Below are positions 10,601 to 25,600 of a DNA stretch of 64,000 nt, piece after piece. The translations under genes were made by a program, and so were the position numbers. This DNA is from Gorsachius magnificus (lineage: Eukaryota > Chordata > Aves > Pelecaniformes > Ardeidae): NCBI GenBank assembly GCA_034008185.1, contig CM067095.1, positions 5,254,610 through 5,318,609 on the forward strand. The letters are read 5' to 3'. The notes below the pieces were generated by a model, which was given only the letters and a program-made list of their open reading frames with translations, had not been told where the DNA came from and made no database searches. How positions within the stretch are numbered: the stretch's first letter is position 1; each line of letters starts with the position of its first letter.

Positions 10601-13600
10601 ACACAGTAAATGTGTAGTTAGTTTTTACCTCTTGGTTTACTACAGGCTGGTCACTAAGCTTGTCATCCAGCTTTTTCTGCAGAAGTTGGAGCCGAGACCT
10701 GGCTTCTGCCAGCTCTTGCTGAAACTGTGATACCTCCTGGGAATGTTTTTCATCTTCTACCCTGCACAGCAGGATTAACAGACACAGCAGTTATCCGATC
10801 TGTCCTTTAAAACAAGTGCTTCACTGGGTTAGCTATGTAACCATAAATGACGTGACAGTGTCATGGTTAGTTATAGCTTCGACTGAAGGCTTTGCCAACA
10901 CACTCACAGCAAGAGTTAAATCACAAAAAGATTTGAGACAGACGCATAAATATATTATTAAATATTGCAAAAAAATTTCCTTGAGCACTGGTAATAGTTC
11001 AATTACAAACAATAGATTACACAGTAAAAAAACAAACCAAAACAAGAAACCTGTCAGCAATTTTGCTTTTGTTTTAGGAGGAAGAGGGTTAACCTGATAT
11101 CCAATTCTCTCATGTAGGTCTGATAATTTCTTATAATTTAAGAAAATATCTTCTATACAACAAATTGAATTTGAATATATTGTGGAATATATTCAACAAT
11201 CAAATTTATCCTCTATGTAGTTCCTCAGGGATGTGAAAGAGAAGAATAATAGGATACATATGAAGGTTAATCCTTACTAGTAACATAAAACAGTAGAAAT
11301 CTGTGTCGAAACAGTAAAAAAAGCAGATGGTAAGGCCTAAATACAGCACATATCAGGTCTAACTGAATTAGGAAGAGACAGAAAAATGCAAGTATTCACC
11401 TCGAGTCCAAACACACATCTTATGGTCAGGCTCAGCTTGGGTACATTTCAATATAATCCACTCCAGAGTGGCAAAACCAAAAATTGATTAATGCATGGCT
11501 TTTTCGAGAGGATTTGTTTTATTTGCTATTCTCTAAGAACTTGGGACATTTACTTACTGCAGTTTGTCCACTTCAACCTGAAGGGCTTGGACAAGCTGTT
11601 CTTTGGCATGTAGCTCTTTCTTGATTTCACTGAGCTCAAGCACAGCAGCTCTGTAATGACGGCGGTTATGTGCTGCATCTGCTTTGGCTGCTGCTTCCTA
11701 CAAGAAAAAAAATAAAGATGATTTATTACTGTAGGTGAATCATAAAGGGAGCTGGACTAACGGGGTACAAAACAAATCAAGGAGTAAGTTGTGCAGCTGT
11801 TAACTTCTCTTTTTATCTAAAAAACTTACTATTAGTGTTGTTATCCTTATTAACGCTAATGGCAGTTAATAACTATACATAATGGAAGCAGCACATTTGC
11901 CAGACTGCTTCTTCACTGTGCTTTTTTGGATGAAGTATCATCACTTCAGCGTATGTCCAATGCATGACATGAAGAGACTCTGCAGGAAGCAGTATGTTAT
12001 AAAGCACAGATTTTGTTTCAAGCTACTTTTCAAATACTTTACATTTGAGTCACCTTCTGAGTAAATAAAACAAAAGATCAGCCATTACCTGCTTCTTAAG
12101 GTCTTTAACTTTTGACTTTTCTTTCTCTAAGGAAGCCTGTAAAGCTTGAATAAGTTGCTGCATTTGCTGATCCTCTTCCTCTTTCCGCTTTAGGACTGCC
12201 TGAACCTGTATCACATCACAAAAACAAACACACATTTTGTGTGGGCTCACTGGAAGACCAGAAATGCCAGTAGAGGAAATATAAACACAAGCCAATGCAT
12301 AGATTGCAAAACCTCTCTGCTGTTCACTGATAACTCTTTCTTCATGGTACCCTTCAACCTTAAAAGTAGCTATGGTTAAATGGTAGCTCATTGCCTATAT
12401 TCCTATTTGCTTATACACCACAAATATATTACATGTAATTGTTCATCTCAGTGAACCTGTAGGTAACACAGTTTGTATATTCCAACTAACTGAAGTGAGC
12501 CACACTTTCACTACTGCAAATATTTTAGTGCGATTTGTTTTTTTCCGTAAGAAACAGCTCTCTGTAGCGCAAAGTCTAATTTCTGATCTCTTGTTTAGCC
12601 CCCTGTATTACTGCTGTTACAGAACACATGGGAGACCCAGATCTGGAGAAAACACACCAACTTTCTATCATATGAGTGACGATGTCTACATCCTGTTATC
12701 AGAAATATGAGTTAATTCCTTTCTGAAGATATTATAACATAAGGTTAAATACCTGTAGATTCAGTTGTACCAAGTCTGCCTCTCTTTTTGCTAATGCTGT
12801 TTCTAGGATATTGTTGTGCTCCCGCAAAGCAGCGTTGGACTGACTAAGACCTGTAAGTTTTCCACGTTCATGCTCCAGTTCAAGGGCCAACTTCTTATTA
12901 ATTTCTTCTAAACGTTTTATCTTCTTCCTGAAGCCTCTAGATTCCTGAAGCTATAGCCAAAGGAAAATAAACAAATCACACAAATCAAACAAACAAAACC
13001 AAAGAACTCCAGATTACTACCACAAAGAAGTTGTGAGCTAAACTCATTAAACATCTTGCTTTCCCAGAGTGGGATTTCTTTTTTTTCCCCGTTTCTTTTT
13101 TTAAATGAACACTTCAAAATAAGTTCAGTTGGGTATTTTTTATTTTTTCCTTTTGGAAGACTAAAATGCTTGCTAGAAAGCAGAATCCAGGAGTACTGTT
13201 CTGGCGCAGATCAAGAGTAGTTGATATATGTAATTTTTTTTGTGCAACTCTGCAACTGAACACCATCACCCTGCCCTCAAAATCGCTAAGCATCCATGAC
13301 TTCAAATAGTTTCAAAGGATAATGATTCATGCATCCTCACTGTCTCATGACCAGACAGCTGGCATCTAACACAGGAACTACTTTTCCCTCTCACCTTCTT
13401 TTCCCCTATACGACAATGATTCATGAAAAAATGAAGAACCAGCACAGGGCAGCAAAATTAGCAAGTGTCACTGACACAATGTTTCCTATGTAAGGTTCTG
13501 ATTTCCTACACTGTTCAAATAAAATTGTGGTGCTAAAATTTCTCCCTGCCTCTCAGGCAGTTTTTACTGTCACCTTCCCATCTACCATGCAAATTCAAGC

Positions 13601-16600
13601 AGTCACCTCATCCTCAAGTTCCAGCACTTTCTCTCTGTATTCTTCAAGTTCCTGGCTGGTAAGTGAAATCACTTCTTGCAACTCTTTTTCCAGCATCAAC
13701 TTACTGCTGCTAACAGCTTGCAATTCTGTTTCCAGAGCTTGAATCCTTTCCTAAAGACAAAAGGGGTCACAAGCGTGATTAATCATAGAATCATAATCAT
13801 AGAATGTTTTGGGTTGGAAGGGACCCCTAGAGGTCATCTAGTCCAACCCCCATATATCACCCATCTACAGGAGTAATTTTGGTTTTGTTAAAAAGCCTAC
13901 TTCTCTAGCAAATATTAAATGAGGTGCTAGTGCTTAATGTAAAGGTCTTGCTCAGAGCTTTCGACCCTTGCATCCAGCTACTGCTGTTACTGTATTTGAT
14001 AACTTGCTCCATTGGTCCAAGGAATTGGAGCTTCCCTCAGGAAATTAATTTTCTTATCACAGGCATAACATATATAAGTAAGTTATGGCTACCCTGAAGA
14101 ACTTTTAACTGCCAATAAGAAAAAAAGCAGTAAGAGTTAGAATTTTGGAAAATCTTCAGATGCTGAGCCTTTCAAAAAAAAAAACAAAACAAAAAAACCA
14201 CAAACACAAACCACCAACCCAAAACCAACCAAACAAAAAACACCAAAACCAAACCAACAATAAAAATTATTCAGGAAATTTAGCACTAAGGCTGATCATC
14301 CTCTTGAGCTTGGATTACAATTGGTAACCTGAAAGATACAAGTAAAATAAATAAAAAAAAAAAAAACCACCAACCTTGCCAAATCACCTCTCTCAAATGT
14401 AGTTAAGGAAATTCCCAGTGCTCAGAACACTGATACCATGTACTTATCTAGCTTTATATTCCAAATATTTTCATCACTTCAGTGTAAAATAGTATTTCAA
14501 GACTTATATGTAATAACAAGATAGCACTATCTTTGTACTAACAATGTTAAAAAACATCTGCATACTTGAGCAATCTGGTTGTTTCCACCATCAGTGATTT
14601 GTGCTTTTAGTTTGCTCAACTCCGCTTCAGCAAACTCCTTTGCAGCAAGAGATTCCTGCAGCCGACGACTAAGAATGCTAACTGCATTCTCATAGGCTTT
14701 ATGTTTTGCTTTCATCTCTTTCTGAGCACTCGTCAGATCTGACCCTAGACGCTTCATTTTCTGTTTCTGCTCAGTAATGGCCCTGGAGTGAAAGGAAAAA
14801 CAAAACATCAGGTAAAACCAAAAACAGTACTAAATTTTTCACGTGGCCCAACGAAAAACAACATCCACTTTTCTCCCCTTGTCCCAGAGTCACCCACCTC
14901 AGAGAAAGCCATCAGGTTGGTAAGGTACAATTGGGCCCTTTGAAAGACAATAGCTTGAAGACTCTTGATAACATTCTAAGAAAATACTTATGGTAATGAA
15001 GAGGTCTTTGTCAGAAGTATTAGAACTCCAATATAAAGGAATGTATACTACACTCTCTACAAATAACACAGAACTTAGAGTAAGAGTCCAATCTAATCTG
15101 AGATCCTTGGTGGATATGTCAGGTGTCATAAAAACCCTGTGATCACCGGTGGAAAAAAAAAAAAAAAAGTGTTCTCATTAATGCCAACGTTCTAGCCAGT
15201 CAAGGCTAAAATTCAGTGAATGGTAATTAGGATTAGCTCCGATATGTATGTTGCATGGCAGAGACTGTTGGTTAAAAGCAGAAGTGAATCAGAGGAGAAG
15301 CTGCAACTCTTGCACAGCATGCAACCAACACTTTGCCATGGATATGACTCTGTCACTCTCTGACTAATTATATTTCCCAAAGGAAAGACTAGGGAATAAG
15401 AAAAGAGTGATTGCTAAAAAGGTGAATATGGAAAACAAATGCTATAGTTCTTTTGTCTGAGCTAAAAGAACACTTACTTTTTTGCTTCTTCTTGCATTTG
15501 TTCTACTTGTTGTTTTAACGCCTGGTTTGCCTCAGTGAGAGATACCATTTGTTCCTTATCGAACTGCAAAGACTTAATAGGAAGGAAAAAAGCACCATGA
15601 GAGTAAGAACAAAAGCATGTTTGCTGTATGTTGGATTATAGAAGCAGCAGCACGAAATTTCAAAATTACTTCCATCTCTAAACGTAAACTGTTCCAAGGT
15701 TCTCCATCTCCTTTCTTGTTCCCTTTTATTTCTTCTTTAATTCTTCCCTCTGTAGCCACCACCATAACATGTATGAACAGAGTTCTAGTTTGGTCTTTGC
15801 TCTCAGACGAGGTTCACCTTGGGACCAAGGAAACTCCCTCCACATCACACTTCTACCAATCCTGTAGCGTGCTTCTCCCCACTTACTTACATGGGATGTT
15901 AATAAGCAGTCATGTATTTGCAGAATGTTGGTAGATACATTCCATATTGTCTATACATTTGAGAATATAAGAACCTCAACTTGCAGGTGGTCATTCTGTT
16001 TACTTCCAAAGTTAATAGAAATAGCAATGTATCCTGGACGTAGCACTCTCAAAGTTCTAAGCTTCCATACCTGTAGGCGTGTTTCCATATCGTCTCGTTC
16101 TTTCTGCACTGACTGAAGATGATTTTCTATTTCCACCATCTGCTGGTGAACCTGAGATACTTCCTTCTGTAGTTTTGAATGTTCAGATTCAAGTGACTGT
16201 TTTTCAACTTGAATTTTCAGTAGCTCTCGTTTTAACTCTTTCACTTCTGAGTCCAGACGCTTCTTTGTAGCTTTTAGTTCGCTGATCAGCTGGTCCTTAG
16301 AACTTGCATCTCTTCGATAAGCTTCCACCATTACCTTGGACACAAGAGTTTCAAGAGAACAATGTCACCTCTGTTACAGCTTTACAAATTTAAGAGCAAT
16401 TTATTATACAGTAATTACTGATATTCTTTCAGTTGTAGGGGGTGGAGTATGTGTGTGCGTGAAAGAATACAAATCAGCATCATCTTCTGTAACATATATA
16501 CCCTGGTTCAAAGACTTTTATGTAAGCTCAGATATCAAATACCACTATGTGTCAGCAGTTCATAAAAAACCTCTGAGTAAGAGTGTTTATAGCAGTATGG

Positions 16601-19600
16601 GATACTCTTCTTCACATTCTTTACAGAACTGCACTAACTACGTGCCTTTTTTTAAAACTACACTAATTGTAAAATGACAACGCTTGAAGATTTTCTTGAG
16701 TGGTTTTGCAAAAGCAAACCTAGTGCCAACAAACCAGAGAGACTTTGTATATGTTGGATCATTTTGCTAACTCCCTGAAGTCCAATGAAAGCATGAATTT
16801 GTTGGTGGATCTGCTTTTACGTTAGCCACAGATAAAAATTCAACTGTATGAAATACAGAAACTGTATAATTATGTCACAGAGTTCTTTGATACAGAAAAT
16901 TGATTCAAGTGTCCTCACAAACCCCTAAGAAGTACATGCCTTCACTGTAAAAAAAAAAAAGTATATTCCTTGGTTTTAGTTCTTTGAAATTGGTTTTGCT
17001 TACCTTCTGCTGCAGGAACTGTTCCTTCACTTTTTGAACCTGTTTTTTAAGGCTGGCGTTTTCTTGTTGCAGATTTTCTACCTGCCAGAGGGAAAAAAGC
17101 AAATGCATTGCTTTACATGCCAAATGTCATATTCTACATTATTTCAACCAGTGGCAGTATCTTTCGCTATGCTTGTACCAGTTGCCTAATCTAAGGAGGC
17201 AATTGTCTAAATGAGAATCTAGTGTTTCTGACTAGGCATCTCAATGGCGCTGTTAGATAACACAATGTTTTATACAGAAATACATTCACACAAGTCACCA
17301 CATAGTAAGCCTTGTCAACCCTCAGAAATGTATGAAGTCCCCTTATCCTGCCATTAAAGTTTTAGTATGCATCATTAGTGTACATAGGTTGTATCTGGAT
17401 GGCACTCATTCACACATACATGAGCAAATGAAGAAACCAGCTGGTTTTGAAGGAAAAAAAAAAAAAGGCTTTAGGTTAAATATATTTCCATAGTTCTTCA
17501 ATACTTCTATTGGTAATACTATCAAGTCCCATTATTATCTTCAAAAGAAGTCTCTAAAGATTACCAGGAACTTGTCATTACCAGGATTCAATAAGAAAGC
17601 TCTTGCTATGGAACTTGGATGTCCTAAAAGTTACAGAGCATATGTGACTATCAAACTAAGGTGTGAAAGGAAGAGTCACCATAATTTAAAGCAGCCACAG
17701 AAAGAATAAGGATATGCATTAGGCTTGATCTCGTAAAATAGTTCAGTGACAAGAAAAAAAAAAAGCCTCAGCTGGTATACAGCAATACACAAAAGCAAAC
17801 CCTGGTATATCGTTTCAGGAGAAAAGGCACAATTAAACACGACCAAATTACTGCATAAGTTTGGCCCACAGTGCCACAGAAAAGGAGCACGCCAAAAAAC
17901 TACTTACAAAACTGATCTGTACTCAAAATTATTGTGTTTTAAAACTGCTGGATTTTAGAAAGATAGTGGCTCTTGGAAACAGACAGAACAAGATCAGTTA
18001 TCCTCAGCTTCCCATCTCATGCCACACAAATACATAAATGTATATAGATACCGAGGGATATTAAACTGTAAGCTCACCAATGATATAACAGGATGTAAAG
18101 TGTCAGATAGTCAACCACAGGGAAAAATGAGAGAACTGACTAAAATATTCCCACTAGCTGAATCTTGCAACTATTCATGTATACAAACTCAGATGTACCA
18201 TTCTTCTCTCATGTAATTGTCTCTATCACGTGACTGTGGCAATACTTCCCTGCAACAGCTACTTTAAATACGATACTTTTAGGGATTCGTTACCTGGGTT
18301 GACTTGATTGCCATTTCTTGCCTCAGTTGTTCCAAGATTTCTGATGCTACTTCTGTATCTTCCCCAAGACGCATTGCTCCTTTGTCAAGTTGCTCTTTGC
18401 TTGCTTTTGCTGCCTGCAGAGCTACTTCCAGGACAATCTTCTCATTCTGCAAATACTGGATCATATCATCTTTAGAAGTAGCATCACTTTGGAACTCCTC
18501 TAGTCTGGCCTTTAGTTCATCATACTGTGTTTGCAGGTCATCCAGGGACTGCTCTTTGGTGTGCAGTGTCTCTTGGGTCAGAGTGAATTGCTTCATTAAG
18601 TCTAGGTGTTCTTGCTGTAAAGATTCAAGCTGCAGATCTCGCTGATGCAAAGTCAACTTGACCTGAGAAGATGTATTTTAGGATTAAATTCATACAAACT
18701 AAATGTTATCTCTGCAAATGCACTCCAATCAAACTAAAATATTTCAACTAATATTTTAGCTTCTAGGAGAAAATAGCAGAAGGTGAAAATATTTTTTAAC
18801 TTTCCTAGGCCACTTCTTCTATTTGCTCTATTAATTGCATTGATTGCCTTCTGCAGCATCTGTAATCTTACAGGCTAAGCAATGACCAGAATGACAGACC
18901 TAAAATATTCTTAGATTCACAGTATTCAGAGTTTTTATTGGAAAAATGTGTCCACAGTAGATATACCAGGTAAATTCAGTGTTATTAATGATAATGCCAT
19001 ATAATTACATGGAACATAATACTGAGCTATCACATACTTCATCTCATTCCAGCACTTGACATGCTGCCTTTGTAATGTTACAAGGTTAAAGTAGGACTCC
19101 GTAGTGAAGTGCAGATTTATTATGCTGTAAGTATATGTAATGATATCCTGACTGCTTACCAATTTGAACATGGGTCTATGCTTCTTTTCTATAGTTAATC
19201 ACATATTGTATGCACTTAAAAAAAAAAAAAAAAAAATCTACAAGACAGCAGTCCTGAAACTTCAAAAAAAGTACTGTTACTGAGATGGTTAAAAAAAAAA
19301 AAAAAGGGGGGAGCCTTTTCACCTGGGACAGAGTGACTTTGATATGGACTTCATTTTTTGCAGCAATCTTTCAGGTTTTAAAAAAGCTTAGAGCTCAGGA
19401 TCTATTTACTATTGCCTTTTCAGCCAAATAAGCCCTTGAAACCCTTGGGAAGTTGCTTAACAATAGTCTACCTGTTCCAATTCTTGCTCCAATGTTGCTG
19501 CAGAATCAGCCATTTTCTGAAGCTGTTCTTTCTCATCCTCAAACTCCTCTAGTTTTCTCTGCAAGTCTTCTTCCACCATAGTTTTAGCCTCCTGGATCTG

Positions 19601-22600
19601 CATGAAGGCAGCTTCTTGATCTAACATGTCAGCCTGCACAGAAAAAGCAAGGAATCAACTTTACAGTTTCCATGGAGGAAGAGGGGAGGAAAAAGAAGAA
19701 AAAGAAGAAGAGGAAAAGAAAAAGGTAAATTGTCAACAAAATTTCTAGAGAAAAGACACAAGCAAAAAAAATTGTGATGTCCACCTTACACACCTGTATG
19801 TCTTTATTGAAGTCACCTGTTCATATACTTAAGAATAGCAGTGTATGTCCTGTATACTTGTGATAATCAGAATTCCTCTTAAATAACACCATATCCTTTC
19901 TAAATTGATGTAAAGAAAAAGAGTCTGTATTAAAATTAAGCTGTTTCGAAAAATTCTGAAACTAAAGATTCCTTGGATGCTGTAGTTACTCGGTGAAATA
20001 GCAATTCCTGTAATTTATGCAACCACTATTAATAACACTGGAGACAGGGTGGTTCCACTGACCTGCTGCTTTACTGCTCTTAGAGACTTACAAGCAGCAA
20101 TGTCACTGAAATTCAATGGGATTTAAGGTTCCAAGTGCTTTGAAAGCAAGGGTACTGCACTTCAGATTTTACCCATTTTTTCTTACTGGAGGGCAGGAAG
20201 GACAAACTTGAGTACTGAGCAATTTCACACACTTAAGACGCACTTAACTGACTTAGTTTAACTTCCAAATAAGTTTTCTCTTTAAAAGTTCATAAATGGG
20301 CAAAGGAGAACATTTACATTCACCTTTAAAATTAAATTAAAAACAAATACCAGAGCTGAAAATGCAAGTATCACCTTGGAATGGGAAACATATGGCCTTG
20401 CTACCTCTTACTGTTCATAATGGCATGCAAATTTATTTGCTCTGAAATATTTACTGTTTTTATAATGCAGCATTTGAATCAATTCATAAGAATACTATGC
20501 TACTTTGCTGGAATAGCCTTGAGTTTGCAAAACCTAAATACACAACCTAGGCAGAACATAATTCATGAAGACCACCTACAACCATACCTCAATATTTTGC
20601 AGCTGTGCTGCAATACGTTCCTTTTCTTTAATGGATCTGTGCTGGGTTTCAGTCAGCTGCTGAGACAATGCCACATTCTCTAGTTTGAGATGTTCCAACA
20701 TACCTGCTTGAGTCATCTGCCCAGCCTAAAGGAAGGAAAAAAAAAAATATCACAGATTAGATACAAACACTCAAAATCTGGACAGTGAATTTAAGAGTTT
20801 CAGAAAAAAGAAAAGTCACGTTCAATCTATCTGTGCCTGTGTCATGGCACTGCAGATATCCACAGAAGGCAAGTGATTTGGTTAAATTTATGCCTCAGTA
20901 TTAATGTGAACTAACACTTCATGATGAAAAACAAAGCACCATTCCTGCCTGCTTTCCACCTGAAGAATGAGTCCCTTGTCTGAGCTCATAAACAGTGCCC
21001 TCTGGATAAAACTCACATAAAAAAGAACAGATTCTCAGTTCTCCCATATGCAAGTAGATCATAATACCTGTATATTGGCCATCTCACTCTGTAGCCTGAC
21101 ACGGGCCTCCTGTGCTAGCACAAGCTGCTGCTGGTACCACTGTCGCACATTTTGGAGCGATGAGATTTCTGTTTCAGATGCCTTTAGCTTATTGGTCAGT
21201 GTGGTCCGTTCCAACTGCACCTTCTGAAGCTGGTTCTGTAAGGAAGCCAGCTGCTGTCGCAGATCATGAACTAGAAAAAGAAAAATAAAGAACTTGGACT
21301 AGCGCACTCCATCGTTCTATTTTTATGCACACATTTTCAAGGATTATTGCTATACTCATAGCTTTTTTTTCTCCTTTTTTTTCCCCCCCTTTTTGAACAA
21401 AAACATATATGCCTAATTAAATAAAGATTGGCTTTTCCTGCAAAAGTGAGGGGTAGTGCTAGAATCCAAAGTGTCGGGTCATAAGCAGAATAAATTAAAA
21501 TAAATGAATCACTTCTATAAGCATTAGTCCCTTAGAGGCAGAAAATATGAACTAATTAAAAATCAGGAAGCAGGTATCCTGACACGTAGTCATCATTATA
21601 AACCAATATTTGTACAATTTTCTAAAAACCATTAGTCCACTGTCAAACAGTTACTAAATATTTATGCCTCCCTCTCCAAGCTGGCAGTGGCAGTTTGCAA
21701 ATTGTGGCACTTCTGCAACACAAAATCAAACCCAATCATCTTAAAATTCAGACCATTTTATTAGTATGACATCAACAAAACACAAATTAAAATTCCTTCA
21801 TCCTGGAATTCAAAATAATTTTGAAACAAAATGATTTATGGAAGAACAAACTTTAAAGATTGACATTTACATCATCCCACCTGTGCTGTCTCTGGTGAGA
21901 ACATTTTTTTGCATATCTTCAACCTTCAGTAGGAGTCTTTGGTACTGCTCCTCTGCTAACTGCAAATCATTATTTGAAGAAGCCAAACTAGCATTCTTTG
22001 CTTCCAAGGTATTTTGCAGGTCAGCCATTGCTCGTTCCAGATCCCAGCAAGACTGCTTTAATGTGGCCACTTCTGAGCTCAGAGATTCCTGCTTTTGCTG
22101 GCTGTTTTGGCTGTGCTCCATCTGTGCCTGAAGCTTCATGTTCAAAGCTGCAAGTTGGGCTTGTAGTTCAGTCTTCTCTTTGAGAGCCTAAATGTGTTCA
22201 GAAAATCAAAATACTGAAGTCTTAAAAGAAAATGCATTAATGGCTGACTAAAGAAGATGCCCAGTGAAACAGCTTTGCTAAGGCAAAGACCACTTGCTTG
22301 TAAAAGCTGCTTTTTTAAAGTGACATCTCACCTAGCAGGTATTTCAAATAGTCAAAGAAAATACAGAGGAAAGCACAGACAAGACATATAGCATTATATG
22401 CCAGTAGCCATGTCAGGATTTTTAATAAGACCTGTGTTTCCATACTTTAAGGAAGAATGCTTTCTATTATATGTCATACCATCAATCAATACAAAGAGAA
22501 AAATACAGCTATATAGACATTGCTAGCATTACTCTGGATTTATCATCTCTCTTTTAATTTGACTTAAAAAAACCCAAACAATCCTTTTTTTGTTTTTTTT

Positions 22601-25600
22601 TTCAAAGCCTTTGAAGACTTTACTAACTTTATCCTCTGAAGCATCTGCATGGCAACGTTTTGGTGGGGGGGGGGGGGGGCTACGGGAGTGGTTTCTGTGA
22701 GAAGCTGCCAGAAGCTTCCCCTGTGTCCAACAGAGCCAATGCCAGCTGGCCCCAAGATGGATCTGCTGCTGGCCAAGGCTGAGCCCATCAGTGACGGTGG
22801 TAGTGCCTCTGGGATAACGTATTTAAGAAGGGAAAAAAATGCAGAACAGCAGCAGAGAGAGAAGTGAGAGGATGTGAGAGAAACAGCCCAGTTGACATCA
22901 AGATCAGTGCAGAAGGAGTGGGAGGAGGTGCTCCAGGCACCAGAGCAGAGATTCCCCTGCAACCTGTGGTAAAGACCATGGTGGAGCAGGCTGTCCCCCT
23001 GCAGCCCATGGGGGTCCACAGTAGAGCAGATCTCCACTTACAGCCCAGGGAGGACCCCCACACTGGAGCAGGTGTATGCCCAAAGAAAGCTGTGACTGTG
23101 CTGGAGCAGGCTCCTGGCAAAACCTGTGGCCCCGTGGAGAGCAGAGCCCACGCTGGAGCAGAAGTGTGAATCCTGTGTGTGAGCAGTCCTCCCCCTGAGG
23201 AGGAAGGAGCAGCAGAAAAAATGTGAGATGAACTGACCGCAACCCCCACTCCCAGTCCCCCCGCACTGCTGGGGAAGAGGTAGAGAAACTGGGAGTAAAG
23301 TTAAGCCTGGAAAGAAGGAAGGGGCGGGGTGAAGGTGTTTTAAGACTCAGTTTTATTTCTCATTATCCTACTCTGATTTGATTGGTAATAAATTAAACTA
23401 ATTTCCCTGAGTCGAGTCTGCTTTGTCCATGATGGTATTTGGGGAGTGATCTCCTTGTCCTTATCTCAGCCCACAAGCCTTTTGTTATATTTTTTTCTCT
23501 CCCCTGTCCAGCTGAGGCAGGGAGCAATAGAGCAGCTTTGGTGGGCACCTGGCACCACAGCATCTTTGTGAAGTACCTTATTCAGCAATTTTTTACAAAA
23601 CACAGTTTCCACAAGTAATGAGTAGGAGGCTCTTGAAAATTAATTAACATATTAATATAATTTGCTAAATACAGAAATTCAAATTCATTTTCTACCTGAT
23701 TAGCTTCTAGTGAGAGTGCTTCTAGTTGCCCTTCAAGTCTCATCTTTTCCTTCAGAACCTGCAACATTTCGTCATGAGTTCCTGCGATAGAGCTTTCCAT
23801 AGAAACACTGGGGACAGAGACAGCACATACACGTATAAAGGGTTAGAATAGAACACTCGCCTAGTTGAAGAAAAGTGAAGCCGAAATTAACAGGTACTCA
23901 GACTTCATGTGTGACCTAGGATTTAGGACATTTTTTCTGGCTTTATGACGGACCCAGAACACTGTGAAACAACCTTCATTGCCATTCAAAGAGATAAAGA
24001 AACTATATTCACACTAAGGTTTTATACATTAGTTTCCTATATTTGAAGCTACTAGAACCTTGTGTGGAACCCATATATTTGTTATTTTACAGAAGTGCAA
24101 TGGTTGACTTCATTATATTCTGTATCTGCATATCCCATTATGAGCAGACAAATGGGACATAATAGGAGCACAAAATCTCCACAACTATTGCCTGTAATTG
24201 TCTGCTTTAATGCAAAAGCACCTGAGAAATACCAACAGCTGCTGCAAAAGAAGGAGGAACAGGTATTTTTATAAGGGATTCTGTATGCTCCTTCCCTGAT
24301 GTACAGCCAAGGATTCTAGAGAAAAAGATCTTCTCTCTCTTATTACTGTAAGAATTAAGTGAGAATAATTGTCAACAACTGATTTTACCTTAACACCTTG
24401 GGGCATTACAATTTATTCCAATGAAGAAAAAGAAAAAAGGTAATTTCAAAATTAGCATGCATAAAACATGCATCTGCAGACAACTGATAAAAACACAACT
24501 GCATTGTTAAGGGCTTCACCAGTCATCCACTCGCTTGCTGAATCACAGTTTAATACCTACCATATACACATAAGCTTGTGAGACTAAGTAAATCTCATTC
24601 TAAAGGGCTGAAGAGGATAGGAGTATCTAGGACAAGACTCTTGGCATTTCGTAACTATTTGAGGTCTGAAAGGTATGCGTGTAGATAAAGAAAAGGATGA
24701 TAATAAATATCAGAGTCAGTTAAGTCTACACTTCCAGACTTTGAAGACCAATGCCAAATCAGAACAAATGCCTGTTTCACAAGTACATACAGATAGAAGC
24801 AGCTGCTACCAGTACATTTAAAACACAGTCAGTGGCAAAAATACCTCTCTTTAAAGATACACTTAGTAAATAGGTACTCAAGTGAAGTGACCTTTCAGTT
24901 TCTTTTAGAATCTGTAAATTAACAACAGATTCAATGACAATTAATGTTAAGTTAAATTGGATCCAAAGTTAGTAGAAGGTAAGAGTAATAGGCTGCCTAT
25001 TCCAAGAAAGTATAATGCCTAATAATGGCCTCACTGTATGGCGATCTTTCTTACCTGCTAGAAATACTGTCTCTCCTGCTCCGTACTTCCCCATTAACTT
25101 CTTGCTCTTGGGCTTGATGCTCCACTGCCGCAGCCTGCAGCACCTCACTGATGGAAGGAAATTGCCCCACTGCATCAGGATGTATCTTCTGACCGTTTAT
25201 TGTATATGGAATACCCTGTTTGCCTTCTGCATTCTGTAAACTGTTATACAGCCCTTTTCCTGACACGCTGCTGTAGGTCGAGCTGTCACTCTCATTTCCG
25301 TCCAGCCTCATTCCCACTTCACTCCCATCAATCTCTGAAACACTATCTCCTGCCAAGGAGGAATTCTCTATTCGATCATCTGTGTCAGAAGGTAGACTAA
25401 TCTCAGAAACAACTGATGTTGGACCACTTCTGCTTTGCTTCAGGGTCCCAGCAGATAAATCGGTAGCCACAAAATTCCCAGCAGTGTTTCTAGAGTCTGA
25501 ATCTTCAGTTCTGTAGTCAGCCAAGGACCGGATCTTACTGGGCTTAGATTTTGAACTTCTCTCTTTTGAGGATGCTGGAAGTCCCAAACTACCCAGTTTC

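Noticed and set aside
18304..18645. 113-codon plus-strand open frame rich in Ser/Cys
   Set aside because: Exact antisense shadow of GOLGA3 exon 10.
22564..23266. Several open frames of 100-157 codons in intron 5 of GOLGA3
   Set aside because: They lie within a solo LTR, occur in most registers and share repeated GGAGCAG-type motifs. There is no retroviral protein similarity.
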